This document shows, piece after piece, positions 30,387 to 40,176 of a stretch of DNA of 64,000 nt. The DNA is taken from assembly GCA_004519485.1 (NCBI GenBank), contig CP038115.1, positions 124,001 to 188,000 on the forward strand. The letters run 5' to 3'. Source of the DNA: Nannochloropsis oceanica (Eukaryota > Sar > Eustigmatophyceae > Eustigmatales > Monodopsidaceae). Made by a program: the position numbers and the translations under genes. How positions within the stretch are numbered: the first letter of the stretch is position 1; the number at the start of each line of letters is the position of its first letter. The notes beneath the pieces were generated by a model. It made no database searches and was not told the origin of the DNA. It was given only the letters and a program-made list of their open reading frames with translations.

Positions 30387-31052
30387 TTACTCCTTCTTCT
30401 TCAAGGCCTCTAGCGGCACAGGTCCCTGCAGCGCCCGTCGCCGAGCTTGCGCCTCCTGACGCTCCTCTTCTTCCAACCGAGCATTATCCTCTTTCTCCTC
30501 TTCCTTGTAACGCTTCACTGCCACCACGAACGAGGCAACAAAGCCAGGACCCGCAATCGCCACCACAGCGGTTGTGCCCATCAGCCCCAAAAGTGGTTTG
30601 CCACCCGCGAGCTCCGCGAGCGATCCCGTGAAGCTGATTCCCAGCATCATGGATAAGAAGAGGAAGCCGTAGGCCGGAAAGCGGAAGGGCCGGTCGGGCT
30701 CTGGGCTGGTTGCTTTAGGACCCCCCAAACTTGGCAGCGGCAGCCGGTCCACGGTGGTTTTTACGGCATCCCCGAACGCACTGCTTTGATTCGCCTTTTC
30801 TGCCTCTTCAAACAGACGGTCCAGCTCCCGCTTCTCCGGCTTGTCCTCGCCTTCAGCAGCACGCAGCGGTCCTAGCCTCCTACTCCTGCTGCTGTAGCTG
30901 ATGCAGCTGCTGCTGGTCTTGGTCCCGCAGTGGCTGCTCCTCGACATAGCAGCGGTGCAAGACGTTCTCCAACTGCGGTAGATCGGGACAACAAACGCGT
31001 GACTCGAGGACAGGAGTAGAAGGGACAGCAGCAGCACAAGGATTTTCATCAT
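30387..31052 (-). CDS. plastid-targeted two-TM membrane protein, unrecognised
   Basis: Intronless, 221 residues. Residues 1-19 are a strong signal peptide (MMKILVLLLSLLLL then SSSHA), directly followed by Phe20 and a Ser/Arg-rich, acid-poor stretch. In stramenopiles a signal peptide plus a transit peptide led by Phe routes proteins through the ER into the four-membrane secondary plastid. The mature part starts near RAAEGEDKPEKRELDRLF, has two hydrophobic segments (about 120-140 and 147-170) and ends in a charged coiled coil rich in Glu and Arg. I expect a thylakoid or envelope protein. The specific family was not recognised. It is divergent from the RNA triphosphatase gene. Confidence 0.82.
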   Translation of the reverse strand: MMKILVLLLSLLLLSSSHAFVVPIYRSWRTSCTAAMSRSSHCGTKTSSSCISYSSRSRRLGPLRAAEGEDKPEKRELDRLFEEAEKANQSSAFGDAVKTTVDRLPLPSLGGPKATSPEPDRPFRFPAYGFLFLSMMLGISFTGSLAELAGGKPLLGLMGTTAVVAIAGPGFVASFVVAVKRYKEEEKEDNARLEEEERQEAQARRRALQGPVPLEALKKKE

Positions 31053-31680
31053 GGGATGTGTGTGCTGGGTCTGCTAGGCAGCGTTCTAAACGGAAGTAGG
31101 GCGCACCGGCAAATCGGCAGGACCCTGGAGTGTGTGTAGAGTAAAAGTTGTGTATGAAGTGAGTTTTGTTTTGACAGCACGAGGCTGCTGGCGGGCTTGG
31201 ACACCAGCTGCACCCACAACAAAACACAAGAAGCCGCGGCGCCTACAACGGCAGGAGCAGCCGTTGTTGCGAGTCGGACATAAACAATATTAATAGAGTC
31301 GGTCACTTCTAAACGCCTCTATTCCACTGTGAACACTTAAGCTAGACGCGTTAGGCAGCAGATAAATACGACTGGCAAGACCAGCGGAGCCTGTCCCGCG
31401 TGCGGCCTTGGGTAAGGGGTCCCCCCCTGGGGAGGACGCACGCAGTGGAAGGAGATGCACCCCCCTCTCAAGGCTCGTACTTGCATGAATGAATTAACGC
31501 TCCCACGTACAATACAATCCATAACAAGACAACAGCCTGGTTTCGTTGGAGTGCAGATACAAGGATAAGAACAAGGGGGCAAGTAATAACGGAGCTGTCT
31601 TTTCCCTCTTCGTCCCGGACCCAGGGCTACGCCTGCCTCCCTTCAGCTCAAGCACAAATCCTCTCTCTGTGAAAGAAACA
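31053..31680. other. divergent spacer, plastid protein / RNA triphosphatase
   Basis: 628 bp between divergent starts. The triphosphatase frame is open back to 31546 but without an ATG before 31681. No other gene seen. Confidence 0.5.
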
Positions 31681-32727
31681 ATGTTGGACGAGACGCGAAG
31701 TCTTGAGACGCACGCTCCTGCAGCCGCGGATGGCCTGATGGGGCAAGCTTATGGAAGAGGCCGCTACGGGCACGCACACGAGCAGCACAAGAGCCATCCT
31801 AAACTGGAGAGCACTCACACACCTGTGCAGCCTCAAGCTGCCCGAGGGCAAGACAGCGTTAACGACAATCCCCCGGATTACGCCGTGGCAAAGGTGCTTC
31901 AAAAGATCACAAAATGGAAAGATTACACGAACTACGGTCAACCCCTTGGCAACTCCCGCGTCATTCCTATGAAGACTCCTCTGCCCCTTGACTTGCAGCG
32001 TCATCACTTTCCAACGTCCCCTTCTTCGAGCGCTGTCCTACACAAGGACGCCGAGTCCGAGGCGCATGTGCACACCATCGGAAAGTTTGTCAAGGAGCAG
32101 GCTGACCTCGGGCGGAATGTTGGGCTAGTCGTGGACCTCTCCAACCACTCATGTTTGTACGAGGACGACCTGAGTCGAGACTGCCCTCTCGTCAAGTATG
32201 AACACTTCTTTTTCGTGGCCAAGGAGATTCCCAGTCACGCTATTTGTCAGCGCGTGAATCAATGCATTACGGCATACGTCTTGGCCAATCCGCAGGACTA
32301 CGTAGCAATCCACTGCAGCTATGGATGGAACCGCACTGGATTCGTCTGCGCCACCTACTTGGTGGAGGAGCTACATTATGGCGCGTCCCAGGCCCTGGCT
32401 GCATTCACCTCGGCCCGATCACCAGGGATTCGACACGAACACTTCATAAGTGAGTTCTTGTCACGCTATAGTGATAGTGGCGGCGATGCCGTCGGCATGA
32501 CAGGGGAGAGGTCGGTGGTAGGGCAAGAGACTGGCGAGGAAAAGGGAACGGTCCTGCTTGGGGCGCAGACGGAGGGAAATGGCCGAGAGACCAATAATGA
32601 GACGCTGGGAGCCGTGCTGGGACTAGAAATGCTGCAGGCCCTTCAAAAAGCGTCTCGAAGGCAGGGAGGCGGATTCGCGGACGAGCCGCGGCGGATGTCG
32701 TCGATGAGGAGCTGCTGCTTGTCCTAG
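31681..32727 (+). CDS. RNA 5'-triphosphatase of the cysteine-phosphatase type (capping enzyme N-domain / PIR1 family)
   Basis: Intronless, 348 residues from the ATG at 31681. An unstructured N-terminus leads to SRVIPMKTPLP and NVGLVVDLSNHSCLY. The active-site loop is HCSYGWNRTGF, with Cys212 and Arg218 fitting CX5R. The family-typical SARSPGIRHEHFISEFLSRY follows. This matches the metazoan/plant-type mRNA capping triphosphatase, which removes the gamma phosphate from nascent mRNA 5' ends, or the related PIR1/DUSP11. No guanylyltransferase (KXDG) domain is attached; the last ~110 residues are Gly/Glu-rich without a domain. Because it stands alone, guanylyl transfer must come from another gene if this is the capping enzyme. 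Confidence 0.88.
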   Translation: MLDETRSLETHAPAAADGLMGQAYGRGRYGHAHEQHKSHPKLESTHTPVQPQAARGQDSVNDNPPDYAVAKVLQKITKWKDYTNYGQPLGNSRVIPMKTPLPLDLQRHHFPTSPSSSAVLHKDAESEAHVHTIGKFVKEQADLGRNVGLVVDLSNHSCLYEDDLSRDCPLVKYEHFFFVAKEIPSHAICQRVNQCITAYVLANPQDYVAIHCSYGWNRTGFVCATYLVEELHYGASQALAAFTSARSPGIRHEHFISEFLSRYSDSGGDAVGMTGERSVVGQETGEEKGTVLLGAQTEGNGRETNNETLGAVLGLEMLQALQKASRRQGGGFADEPRRMSSMRSCCLS

Positions 32728-33338
32728 CGGTCCGCTCGGAGGGGGGTATTCTCAATGGGGACACTGTGTGCTTGATTGTGGTCTTCTCACCTTCAGGAGA
32801 CGAGATTTTATTTCTAGGAGCAGCTGGTTGAGCATAGAGATGAAGAATGGAAGGCAGAGTGTGTCATGAATGCGAGGTACGGGCAGGCACCAGACTGTCA
32901 ACTCTTGTATATTACGATATTATGTCAGCTGGGGCAGTAGGGTGTTATACGTACATTTGTGGGCAGTTGCACAGGCAAAGCGGGGCGTGTGATATTGAGA
33001 GCTGTGCGAGGAAAAATCGCACACACATACACACACGAGAGACTTGCCGTCCTCTGTAAGTTGGATTGGTATTTGTACATGAAGGTATGTATCACAGAAA
33101 ATCCTTCAGTCCTACACATAAAGTGTAAAGAAATGTGTGAGAAACACCGTACACGTATGTACTGCCGCCTGCTGCCACCGGCAAATGTCGCGCTGCCATA
33201 GATAGCATTTTGTTGTTCCTTCCCCTTTTTGCCCCCACACGCTATTTTCGTATTTTGCATGTTCTTCCTCACTACCTCGATACCACATTTACAATATCTC
33301 CCGCCCAAGTCACACGGTGGACTTTATTTTGCCAGCGG
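32728..33338. other. convergent spacer, RNA triphosphatase / PDZ-PUB gene
   Basis: About 0.6 kb of 3' flanks. Many CA/TG dinucleotides (for example ACACACATACACACACGAG near 33019) and no recognisable gene. Confidence 0.5.
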
Positions 33339-34726
33339 TCAAGACTTGGCAGACACCATCTTCAGCCTCGAGTCCTCCGTATCATTCAAGATTTGTTTCA
33401 GTCGGTGGTACAAGACGCGGGTCTGCAATGGCACCTCGGGCGCCGGCGAGGGCAAGGCCAAGAACGTCTCCTCATCCTCTGAGACATACCCAAAGCCCGC
33501 CGCGAGAAGCAAGTCCAAGGATCCAGTAACGGCGGATACTTTGGCCACGAAGGTGGGATTCTGAAGCCGGACTCTCCTGTACTTTTCCTGGAAAGGGTGT
33601 TCCAAGACGTTGACCAGGATACGGATAATGGTAGAGACGGCGACCCTCCAACTCTCCAGAGGCTGGTCGAGCATCCTCGCCATTGCCACGTCTGCCTCTT
33701 CGTTAGCCTTGAAGGCCTCGGGGCTCTCGTACTCCTCCTGACTCAATGGCAGGATGAAGGGCCCACTGCCCGCTTCGGGTGAGGAGGAAGTCGTGGACAC
33801 GGAGGACGGAGAAGGGCCGCCGTGTGGCAAGGACGATGATGGGGGCACCGGTGGCACTATAGACGGTCGTGCCGACGCAGTGGAAGACACCGGTGCCGAC
33901 AACTCAATGCGGGCCTGCGCTTGTGCTGTGCGTGATAATTTGGTGTGAGGTTGAAGGTAAGGGTCCTCGTGTGGAATTATGGTGACATGAATAATGATTT
34001 TGACGTCGAAGCGTGTGGACCTCCCTCACCCTCAAAGACCCCAGCACTGTCGTCAAGATGCTTCGTTTTACCTCGCGACATGCTCTGAGATTCGTACGGA
34101 TTATATCCGAGGGCGGCGGCCTGCTCAGCTTCGAACCGCTTGATATGTTCAACGTGAGCGCGCGTCCACTTGTCGTCCTTGGCCGCGAACTTCTCGAGAC
34201 CTTCCCCGCTTTTCTTATTCCCCCTCGTATTACCGATTCCCGCTTTGCCCATCTTCCGCTCATATGCCTTACTACGCTCCTCGGCAGCCGCAAGCATGGT
34301 CCTTCGCCGTTGCTCGTCTGCATCGGACCCATTGCTCCGGTTGCTGCTGGGGCTTGTCATCCGGTCTGGCACGCAAATCGAGTCTGCTGGACACCGAAAG
34401 GAGAAAATAACAGGACGCTCCATGGCGCACAGGGCCACCTCCAAGCTCTCGTAATTGCCCACCGGGTTCCCGTCAACGCTTAGTACCCAGTCGCCCTCCC
34501 TCACACCGTTCTGATTCGCCGCTCCCCCTGCGACTACACTCTCCACCACAGGTCGTCCCATCTTGTCAAACGTTATAGTCATACCCAGCTGAGTGTCGGT
34601 GGGGCCAAAGGTAACGTCAAACGTTCTTGCTGTGGGCGATGCCGCCGGGGGAATTGAGGGGGCCATGCTGCCGCTTACATGGCCTTTCCCTTGTTTCATC
34701 CCCAAGGCACTTTTCAGGTACTCCAT
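33339..34726 (-). CDS. PDZ and PUB domain protein
   Basis: Two exons, 34726..34030 and 33925..33339, joined in phase 1 across a 104-bp intron, give about 427 residues. The N-terminal half holds a PDZ-like domain (FDVTFGPTDTQLGMTITFD, VVESVVAGGAANQNGVREGD, WVLSVDGNPVGNYESLEVAL). A charged helical segment (AAEERSKAYERKMGKAG, then AALGYNPYE) follows. The C-terminal half is a PUB domain (AVSTIIRILVNVLEHPFQEK, YRRVRLQNPTFVAKVSAV, LLAAGF, DEETFLALP). PUB domains bind the C-terminal tail of the p97/Cdc48 ATPase, so an adaptor role in ubiquitin-linked protein turnover is inferred. An ATG 60 codons upstream (34906) would add a hydrophobic, Cys-rich leader; I prefer 34726, where the sequence becomes domain-like. 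Confidence 0.8.
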
Positions 34727-35217
34727 CTCTGATCTGTAGCAGTGGTGGGAGGACAACATGTGAGAGACGTGGGCAGATGTGCTGTCAATGGTTGTTGTGA
34801 TGCATAAGCTGGGGAGCTGGGTCGTACATGCATGGGCGAGGCAGAGGCAGAGAAAGGGCGTGCAAGTTGCTTGCATTATCGCCGCGGCTGATGACAGGAG
34901 GCCCATGAATCCAGTTGGTACCTTTGGGTGTCAAGTTAGTCATCCCACTAGTCTCAGTTGTTCTGACGGCCCCAACAACGGCACAGGAATGCACGGCGCC
35001 CAGCAACTGTATCAAACCATCACACCATCACACCGTAACACCACTCACAAAACACAGCGGGCCAAACCACGCCCTTATCAACTCTCGCCTCATCTCCCTT
35101 ATCCTCCTACTGCGAAATCAGTCCTCGGCGTGGGGCTATCGAACAAAGACCCAAGAGACGTAAACCAGGCCTTTCATCGCATAGTATTATTCAAAGCAGC
35201 AACAGCACAAAGAGGTC
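34727..35217. other. divergent spacer, PDZ-PUB / citrate synthase
   Basis: 491 bp between divergent starts. CA-rich (CACCATCACACC near 35020) with no separate gene. The first 180 bases could be coding if the upstream PDZ-PUB start at 34906 is used. Confidence 0.45.
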
Positions 35218-37032
35218 ATGTCCAACTCCGTCGTCGAGGCGGATCAACTAGTCATCCTAGAGTATCGAGGCCAACGCCACAGGCTGCCTGTCAAGAATGG
35301 GTGCATAAGAGCCATTGATCTCAAGTCGGCGTCAGGACTTATGTCCTACGATCCAGGTACGTAAGATGTAGATGGCTCACTGTACGCGCGAAATGATATT
35401 GGTACGTAGGTGAGGGAATCGAAGAACAACAGAACCAGTATCTAGATGATACACACGACCGTATGGTGTACAGGCTTAGGCATGTAGGTGCGTTCAAAGT
35501 TTTGAACAGAAAAAGATGGAAGAGGCAGATTTGACATGTCTATACACCGGCTCCCCCCCTCATTACGCGCACCAGCACCCTGAGTGGAAATGATGGAGGG
35601 AAATCCTGGCTGAATACCGAGGCATGTACTCTTTCCTTGGCTGGGCGGTTTCCCTATTCACCATTTAAGAACCTTGCTCTTCACTTGATGATCAAATCCA
35701 TCTATCCTTCATCATACCTCTTATTCATCACTTATGCGCCCTCTCAACCCTGCAGGCTATATGAACACGGCTGTCTGCACGAGCCACATCACCTACATAG
35801 ACGGGGAGAGGGGAATTTTGCGGTATCGGGGCTATCCCATCGAGCAGCTGGCGAAATATTCCAGCTATTTGGAAGTGGCCTTCCTGCTGCTGTACGGCGA
35901 GCTGCCCAGCGCCCCCCAACTCGAGCATTTTTGTGCCCGAGTCTACCAGCGCCAGGCGGCGATCCACACAGACCTGGTGGCTTTGCTGCAAACCATTCGC
36001 CATGACGCTCACAGTATGACGTCCATCGTTAGCACTCTGGCCGCCTTCTCTGCCCTCCGTGCCGACGCCAATCCGGCCCTGGCCGGCCAGGACGTCTACA
36101 AGTCCAGGGTCATGCGAGAAGACCAGATGATCACCCTCTTGGGTATTTTCCCCACCCTAGCCGCCCAGCTGTTGCTGCGCCGCACTGGGTCAGAGCCGTG
36201 TATCACATTGCCATCGGCCGCAATGCTCCTTGACCCCACAAACCCCCGCGCCTACGTGGAGCACTTTCTCTGCTTGCTGGGTCTGGGCAAAGCCCGTGCA
36301 AGCGACAGCCGGCCCGACCCGCGCGTGGTGCGAGCCCTGGACATCATCCTGTTGGTGCACGCCGACCACGAGCTCAACTGCTCCACAGCCGCAGTCCGTC
36401 ACCTGACCAGCTCGGGTACGGACGTGTTCACGACAATTGCCGGAGCAACCGGCGCGCTTTATGGGCCCTTACACGGTGGGGCGACAGAGGCGGTCCTGCG
36501 CATGCTCCAAGAAATTGGGACGGTGGAGCGCATCCCGGCATTTGTGGAGGCTGTAAAGGCCAAGAAGCGTAAGCTCATGGGTTTTGGGCATCGCGTGTAC
36601 AAGAATAACGACCCGCGGGCCCAGCTGGTAAGGGAGGTGGCTTACGAGGTGTTCGACGTCTATGGTGCCGACCCCTTGATCCACCTGGCCACGGCTCTCG
36701 AGGCCGCGGCCCGCTCGGACGATTACTTCGTCGCCCGCAAGCTCTACCCTAACATCGATTTCTATTCAGGTCTGATTTATAAGGCCATCGGCTTCCCCGT
36801 CGACTATTTTCCCGTGCTGTTCACCATGGGCCGCATGGCGGGCTGGCTGGCCCACTGGGACGAGCTCTTGGCTGGGCCGTTGGAGGAGCAAAAGATTGTG
36901 CGTCCCCGACAAGTCTACCTTGGTCCCATCGAGCGGCCATACGTTCCGCTGGATGCACGTGGGGGAGGACACGCGACCGGCTATGATGAGCAAGCGCCGC
37001 TGATGACCTCGTCGATGCGAGCACGGCTGTAA
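35218..37032 (+). CDS. citrate synthase, likely peroxisomal
   Basis: Two exons, 35218..35356 and 35756..37032, joined in phase 1 within DPGYMNTA, give 471 residues. The family signature is complete: TYIDGERGILRYRGYPIEQL, YGPLHGGATEAVLRMLQ with His286, LMGFGHRVYKN with His325, and NIDFYSGLIY with Asp381, the three catalytic residues. It condenses oxaloacetate and acetyl-CoA to citrate and CoA. There is no mitochondrial presequence. The protein ends in Ala-Arg-Leu, which fits the peroxisomal PTS1 consensus [SAC][KRH][LM]. The sequence type is that of bacterial and plant peroxisomal citrate synthases, so a role in the glyoxylate cycle or export of acetyl units from beta-oxidation is inferred. 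Confidence 0.94.
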
Positions 37033-37634
37033 CGGCGAGAGTGAGGAATAGCGACCAAGTAAAGAACATGTGTGCACATTTAAACTACGTTTTGAAAAAT
37101 CTGCCATTCATGCAAAACTTATTTCATCTCTTTGGTTTTGGCGTCTTTAAGAGCTGCCGTGTACAGAATCTTGGGCGTAGTATGTATAAACGAATGGGTG
37201 AAATCCGGATGTGCTATTTTTGTGTGGCTCAACCAAGGCCTGACTTTGACCTTTCTATTCCAATGTTGCTATTTTCAATCATGCGTAGGAATGAAATAAA
37301 CAAATCAGGATGACTGGAGGATGAATGGATGAGTACCAGAGAAGGCGAGGCAGTGATGCGCGCTGTGCCCATCTGTCGCCGGTATACCACGTATGTAGTA
37401 TGTAAATAAACTATAAATAACTAAATAATGAAATAAAATAAATAAATTAAAAGAAAGGAATAGCGACGTCGACTTCTCTTTCTTACTTCTCACATCTTCC
37501 GATGCATTTTTATATCAGAGCCCTTGCCCTCCATTCTCAAACTTAAGATCCTTTATCGGGCGACATTTTTGTGACTCCCATCATCTATGTTCATGCTTCT
37601 TGTCTCGCAGGAAGTATTTCCGGTTCTCCACCAC
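37033..37634. other. convergent spacer, citrate synthase / Lifeguard gene
   Basis: About 0.6 kb, AT-rich in the middle (a run of AAATAA-type repeats near 37405-37455). No gene recognised. Confidence 0.5.
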
Positions 37635-38582
37635 TTAGTCACGCCGGCTGCCGCCCAAAAGCTGCAAGATGAAGAGGAAAAGGTTAATGATATCAAGGTA
37701 AAGCATGATGCTGGCAATAATGGCCTGCTCAGGGCCAAACCGCTTCGACAGCAACCATGTGTCGTACACAATAAGTGCAGAGAACAAGAGAGCGCCAAAT
37801 AAGGAGTAAAAAAACGTCGAGCGCCAGCCCGTCAGCCAAGAAATGAGTCCCCAAACAATTAAGCCTATCAAACCTGCCATACAAAACCCTCCTAAGAAGG
37901 AGAAGTCCTTGTCACTGTAATAGGTGTAGGCGGTGAGGCCCACAAAGATAGCCAGCGTGATGCCAAAAGCCTGCAAGACCAGCTCACCGGATCCCTGACG
38001 GTAGTATATGGCGCAAATGAGGCCCACCAGAAAGGACTGACAAAGCGTAAATGCAACAAGCAACACCATGTTCCACGGATGCTTTTGCTTGAAGCAGAAT
38101 AGGCCAATTAGGCAGGCAAAGGACAGGACGAGGGCGAGGGTGAAGAGCTGGGGCGTGGCAAGGACGAAATCGCTGACGCTGCGGTTGAAACAAAACAGGC
38201 AGGCCACCCCCACCGTAGTGAGCAACTGTATGCTCAAAATTGAATACACTTTTCGAAGTAAGGCCAGGCGGATTTGGCCTTGAGTGTTTTCCATGAACGA
38301 GGAGGGAACATGCTCTGCCACTTGTGCCGCCTCGGGATCATAAAACTCGTCGCCGCCAGCTTTGGGGTAGGGCTGGGTGGGGAGCTGCTGCTGGTGTTGC
38401 GCATGCGGGTGGTGGGAATAAGTCGCCGGTTGCGGCTGCTGTTGATAGGCCGGGCAGTAAACCGTGGGCATTTCCTGCGAGGCCACTGGGTAGGCATGCC
38501 GCTGGTAGTAGTACGGGGACGATGATGCATCAGGTGCTTCCACTACGCCGTGCTCCCCGCGCTTGGGGTCATGATAGGACAT
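37635..38582 (-). CDS. Lifeguard / TMBIM (BAX inhibitor-1 superfamily) membrane protein
   Basis: Intronless, 315 residues. A Pro/Gln/His/Tyr-rich cytosolic N-terminus of ~100 residues precedes VYSILSIQLLTTVGVACLF and seven hydrophobic segments. The family-typical FGITLAIFVGLTAYTYYSDK, DFSFLGGFCMAGL, ALIVYDTWLLSKRF and the C-terminal Asp-bearing YLDIINLFLFILQLLGG are all present. Lifeguard proteins are Golgi/ER/vacuole channels that leak calcium and dampen cell death. The long Pro-rich N-terminus resembles the GRINA/LFG1 branch. Start ATG at 38580-38582. Confidence 0.93.
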   Translation of the reverse strand: MSYHDPKRGEHGVVEAPDASSSPYYYQRHAYPVASQEMPTVYCPAYQQQPQPATYSHHPHAQHQQQLPTQPYPKAGGDEFYDPEAAQVAEHVPSSFMENTQGQIRLALLRKVYSILSIQLLTTVGVACLFCFNRSVSDFVLATPQLFTLALVLSFACLIGLFCFKQKHPWNMVLLVAFTLCQSFLVGLICAIYYRQGSGELVLQAFGITLAIFVGLTAYTYYSDKDFSFLGGFCMAGLIGLIVWGLISWLTGWRSTFFYSLFGALLFSALIVYDTWLLSKRFGPEQAIIASIMLYLDIINLFLFILQLLGGSRRD

Positions 38583-40037
38583 TTTTATAAGTCGTATTAT
38601 TATTTAGTGCAATATCTGTGGGGTTCGAGGATGGCGGAGGAGGGAGAAGAATGCTGCGTTAGAGGAATAGAAAGGATACCTTTGAGGAGATACAACGAAG
38701 GCAATACTGCAGCGCACATCGCACGCCTTCTGACTGAGGAGACACAGATCTTGAGATTGATGAATACATTCAGCCAGGCCAAGTACACATGGTGTGTGAG
38801 GGAGGTGGACGGGGAGTGAGCTGGAGGAAGGCAGTCCCGCGGCGTTATTTGACGCGGTCTGTGCTCGGTGATCAGCGCAGAATGATGATCGTTCGTCGGC
38901 CGTTGAAAGTGGCGGCCCAGATTGGGGCAGTCAACACTGCCATGCCAGACCATGCGCGCACCGCTTGCCATTGGATCAATTGAAATTTACAGTTGACGGT
39001 AATAGAAGAATTTCCAAATCTTCCCTTTCCCTCACGCAACTGAGGTGTAGGGCATCATTTACTGGCCTCTTTTTCTGAGCCAGCAAAACCTCATCAAGGC
39101 GCCCTGTCAGTGCATCAGTGACAAGTCAGGAAAGTATTGTCCGGAATCAAACATTATACCAGAAAATAAGCTCGCGTCGACTTGTCGCGAGGAAAGCGTA
39201 TCAGCTGAAGGATAGTGACCGAAATGCAAAATAAATTCAGCGCCGCCCCCCTTCTCTCCTACACACACTTAGAACGAAACCGAAACCGAAGCCCCCACCC
39301 CTTTTCCTGATGCTCTCCTTGGCAGCAGGTTATCTACGGATCCCGACAGAGTCCCAAAAATTTCCGTTACGGAAAGCATACCAAAGGTTAAAACTAATTG
39401 GAGTCCATGTTCATTTTGCCATCCCGTTCTCACAAGTTGTTTTGACTAATTTAGGGCTATGGCGTGACATGATTGAAAGTTGATGGAAGACAAGGAGGGA
39501 TAAGTAAACGGTGCTTTTACAAAAGCTGCTCTTCATGAGATATTGAACCCATACGGGCCAGGAGTCATCAATTCGAAATGTGACTCGATGGCACTGGTAA
39601 ATGATTGTGATCTACCTGCAGGGAATGGTTCCATATCGTGAGTGTGAACTCGACATGGAAAGTCGTTGAACGCGTGAACAACCCTGCCGCCTGCGCGACC
39701 TTTTGACGGACTTGCAGGGTAGAGTTAGTATTCATGGTAAAATTCTTACACTTCAAGGACAAAGCGGTTTAAGAAGTTGCGTGTAATACACCAGGGGTAT
39801 ACAAGGATAGTTCCACAAGGAAAAAATAAGCCAGAAAAGGTTGGTTAGGGCGTTGGTTCTTATACTCAGCGTCAACTCGTGTGTGTATCTGGGCACGCGC
39901 CGTCGTCCATCTTCAAGAATCTGCGCGTGGCATGAGAATCCACAACATAAGATTTCCGAGAAACTGGGAAATATTCAACTCTGCGAATATATACACTCAC
40001 ATGATATAGATGCAATTCCCCCAAGAAGTATGTCAGT
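38583..40037. other. spacer between Lifeguard gene and tRNA-like gene
   Basis: About 1.45 kb with only short random-looking frames. No small RNA or repeat recognised. It is one of the longer empty stretches. Confidence 0.45.
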
Positions 40038-40158
40038 TCCCCGGTAGTATAGTGGTCAGAATCCCTCCCTGTCACGGAGGAGGCCGGGGTTAAGACACTT
40101 TCCGCCTCTTCACAAGAGTCCGAGGTGGATGTCTCCCGTTCGATTCCCCGCCGAGGAG
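40038..40158 (+). tRNA. tRNA-Asp(GTC)-like gene with a 49-nt insert in the T loop
   Basis: Removing 40092-40140 leaves a 72-base tRNA. Acceptor strand TCCCCGG pairs with CCGAGGA, then comes discriminator G. The D arm has an A-box-like GTATAGTGGTC. The anticodon stem CCTCC/GGAGG is perfect and its loop CTGTCAC holds anticodon GTC (Asp). The T stem CGGGG/CCCCG is perfect, with loop TTCGATT once the insert is left out. Weak points are a C-A mismatch at pair 4-69 and an A-A mismatch in the D stem. The insert ends so that GTTCGATTCC, a good B box, stays continuous in the gene, and five T residues follow at 40172-40176, so Pol III transcription is plausible. It could also be a tRNA pseudogene. Confidence 0.72.
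40092..40140 (+). other. structured insert within the tRNA T loop
   Basis: 49 bases separate CGGGGTT from CGATTCCCCG. They can fold on themselves: outer stem AGACA/TGTCT, a three-base bulge, inner stem TCCGCCTC/GAGGTGGA (one G-U pair) and a 13-base loop. TT is repeated at both borders, so the exact edges are ambiguous by two bases. The position is not the canonical 37/38 tRNA intron site. It could be a noncanonical intron, a retained extension or an insertion that killed the gene. Confidence 0.65.
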
Positions 40159-40171
40159 ATGAACAGCTTTG

Positions 40172-40176
40172 TTTTT
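40172..40176 (+). terminator. Pol III-type T run
   Basis: Five T residues on the coding strand, 14 bases after the tRNA-like 3' end, fit a Pol III terminator. A TTT three bases earlier is too short. Confidence 0.5.
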
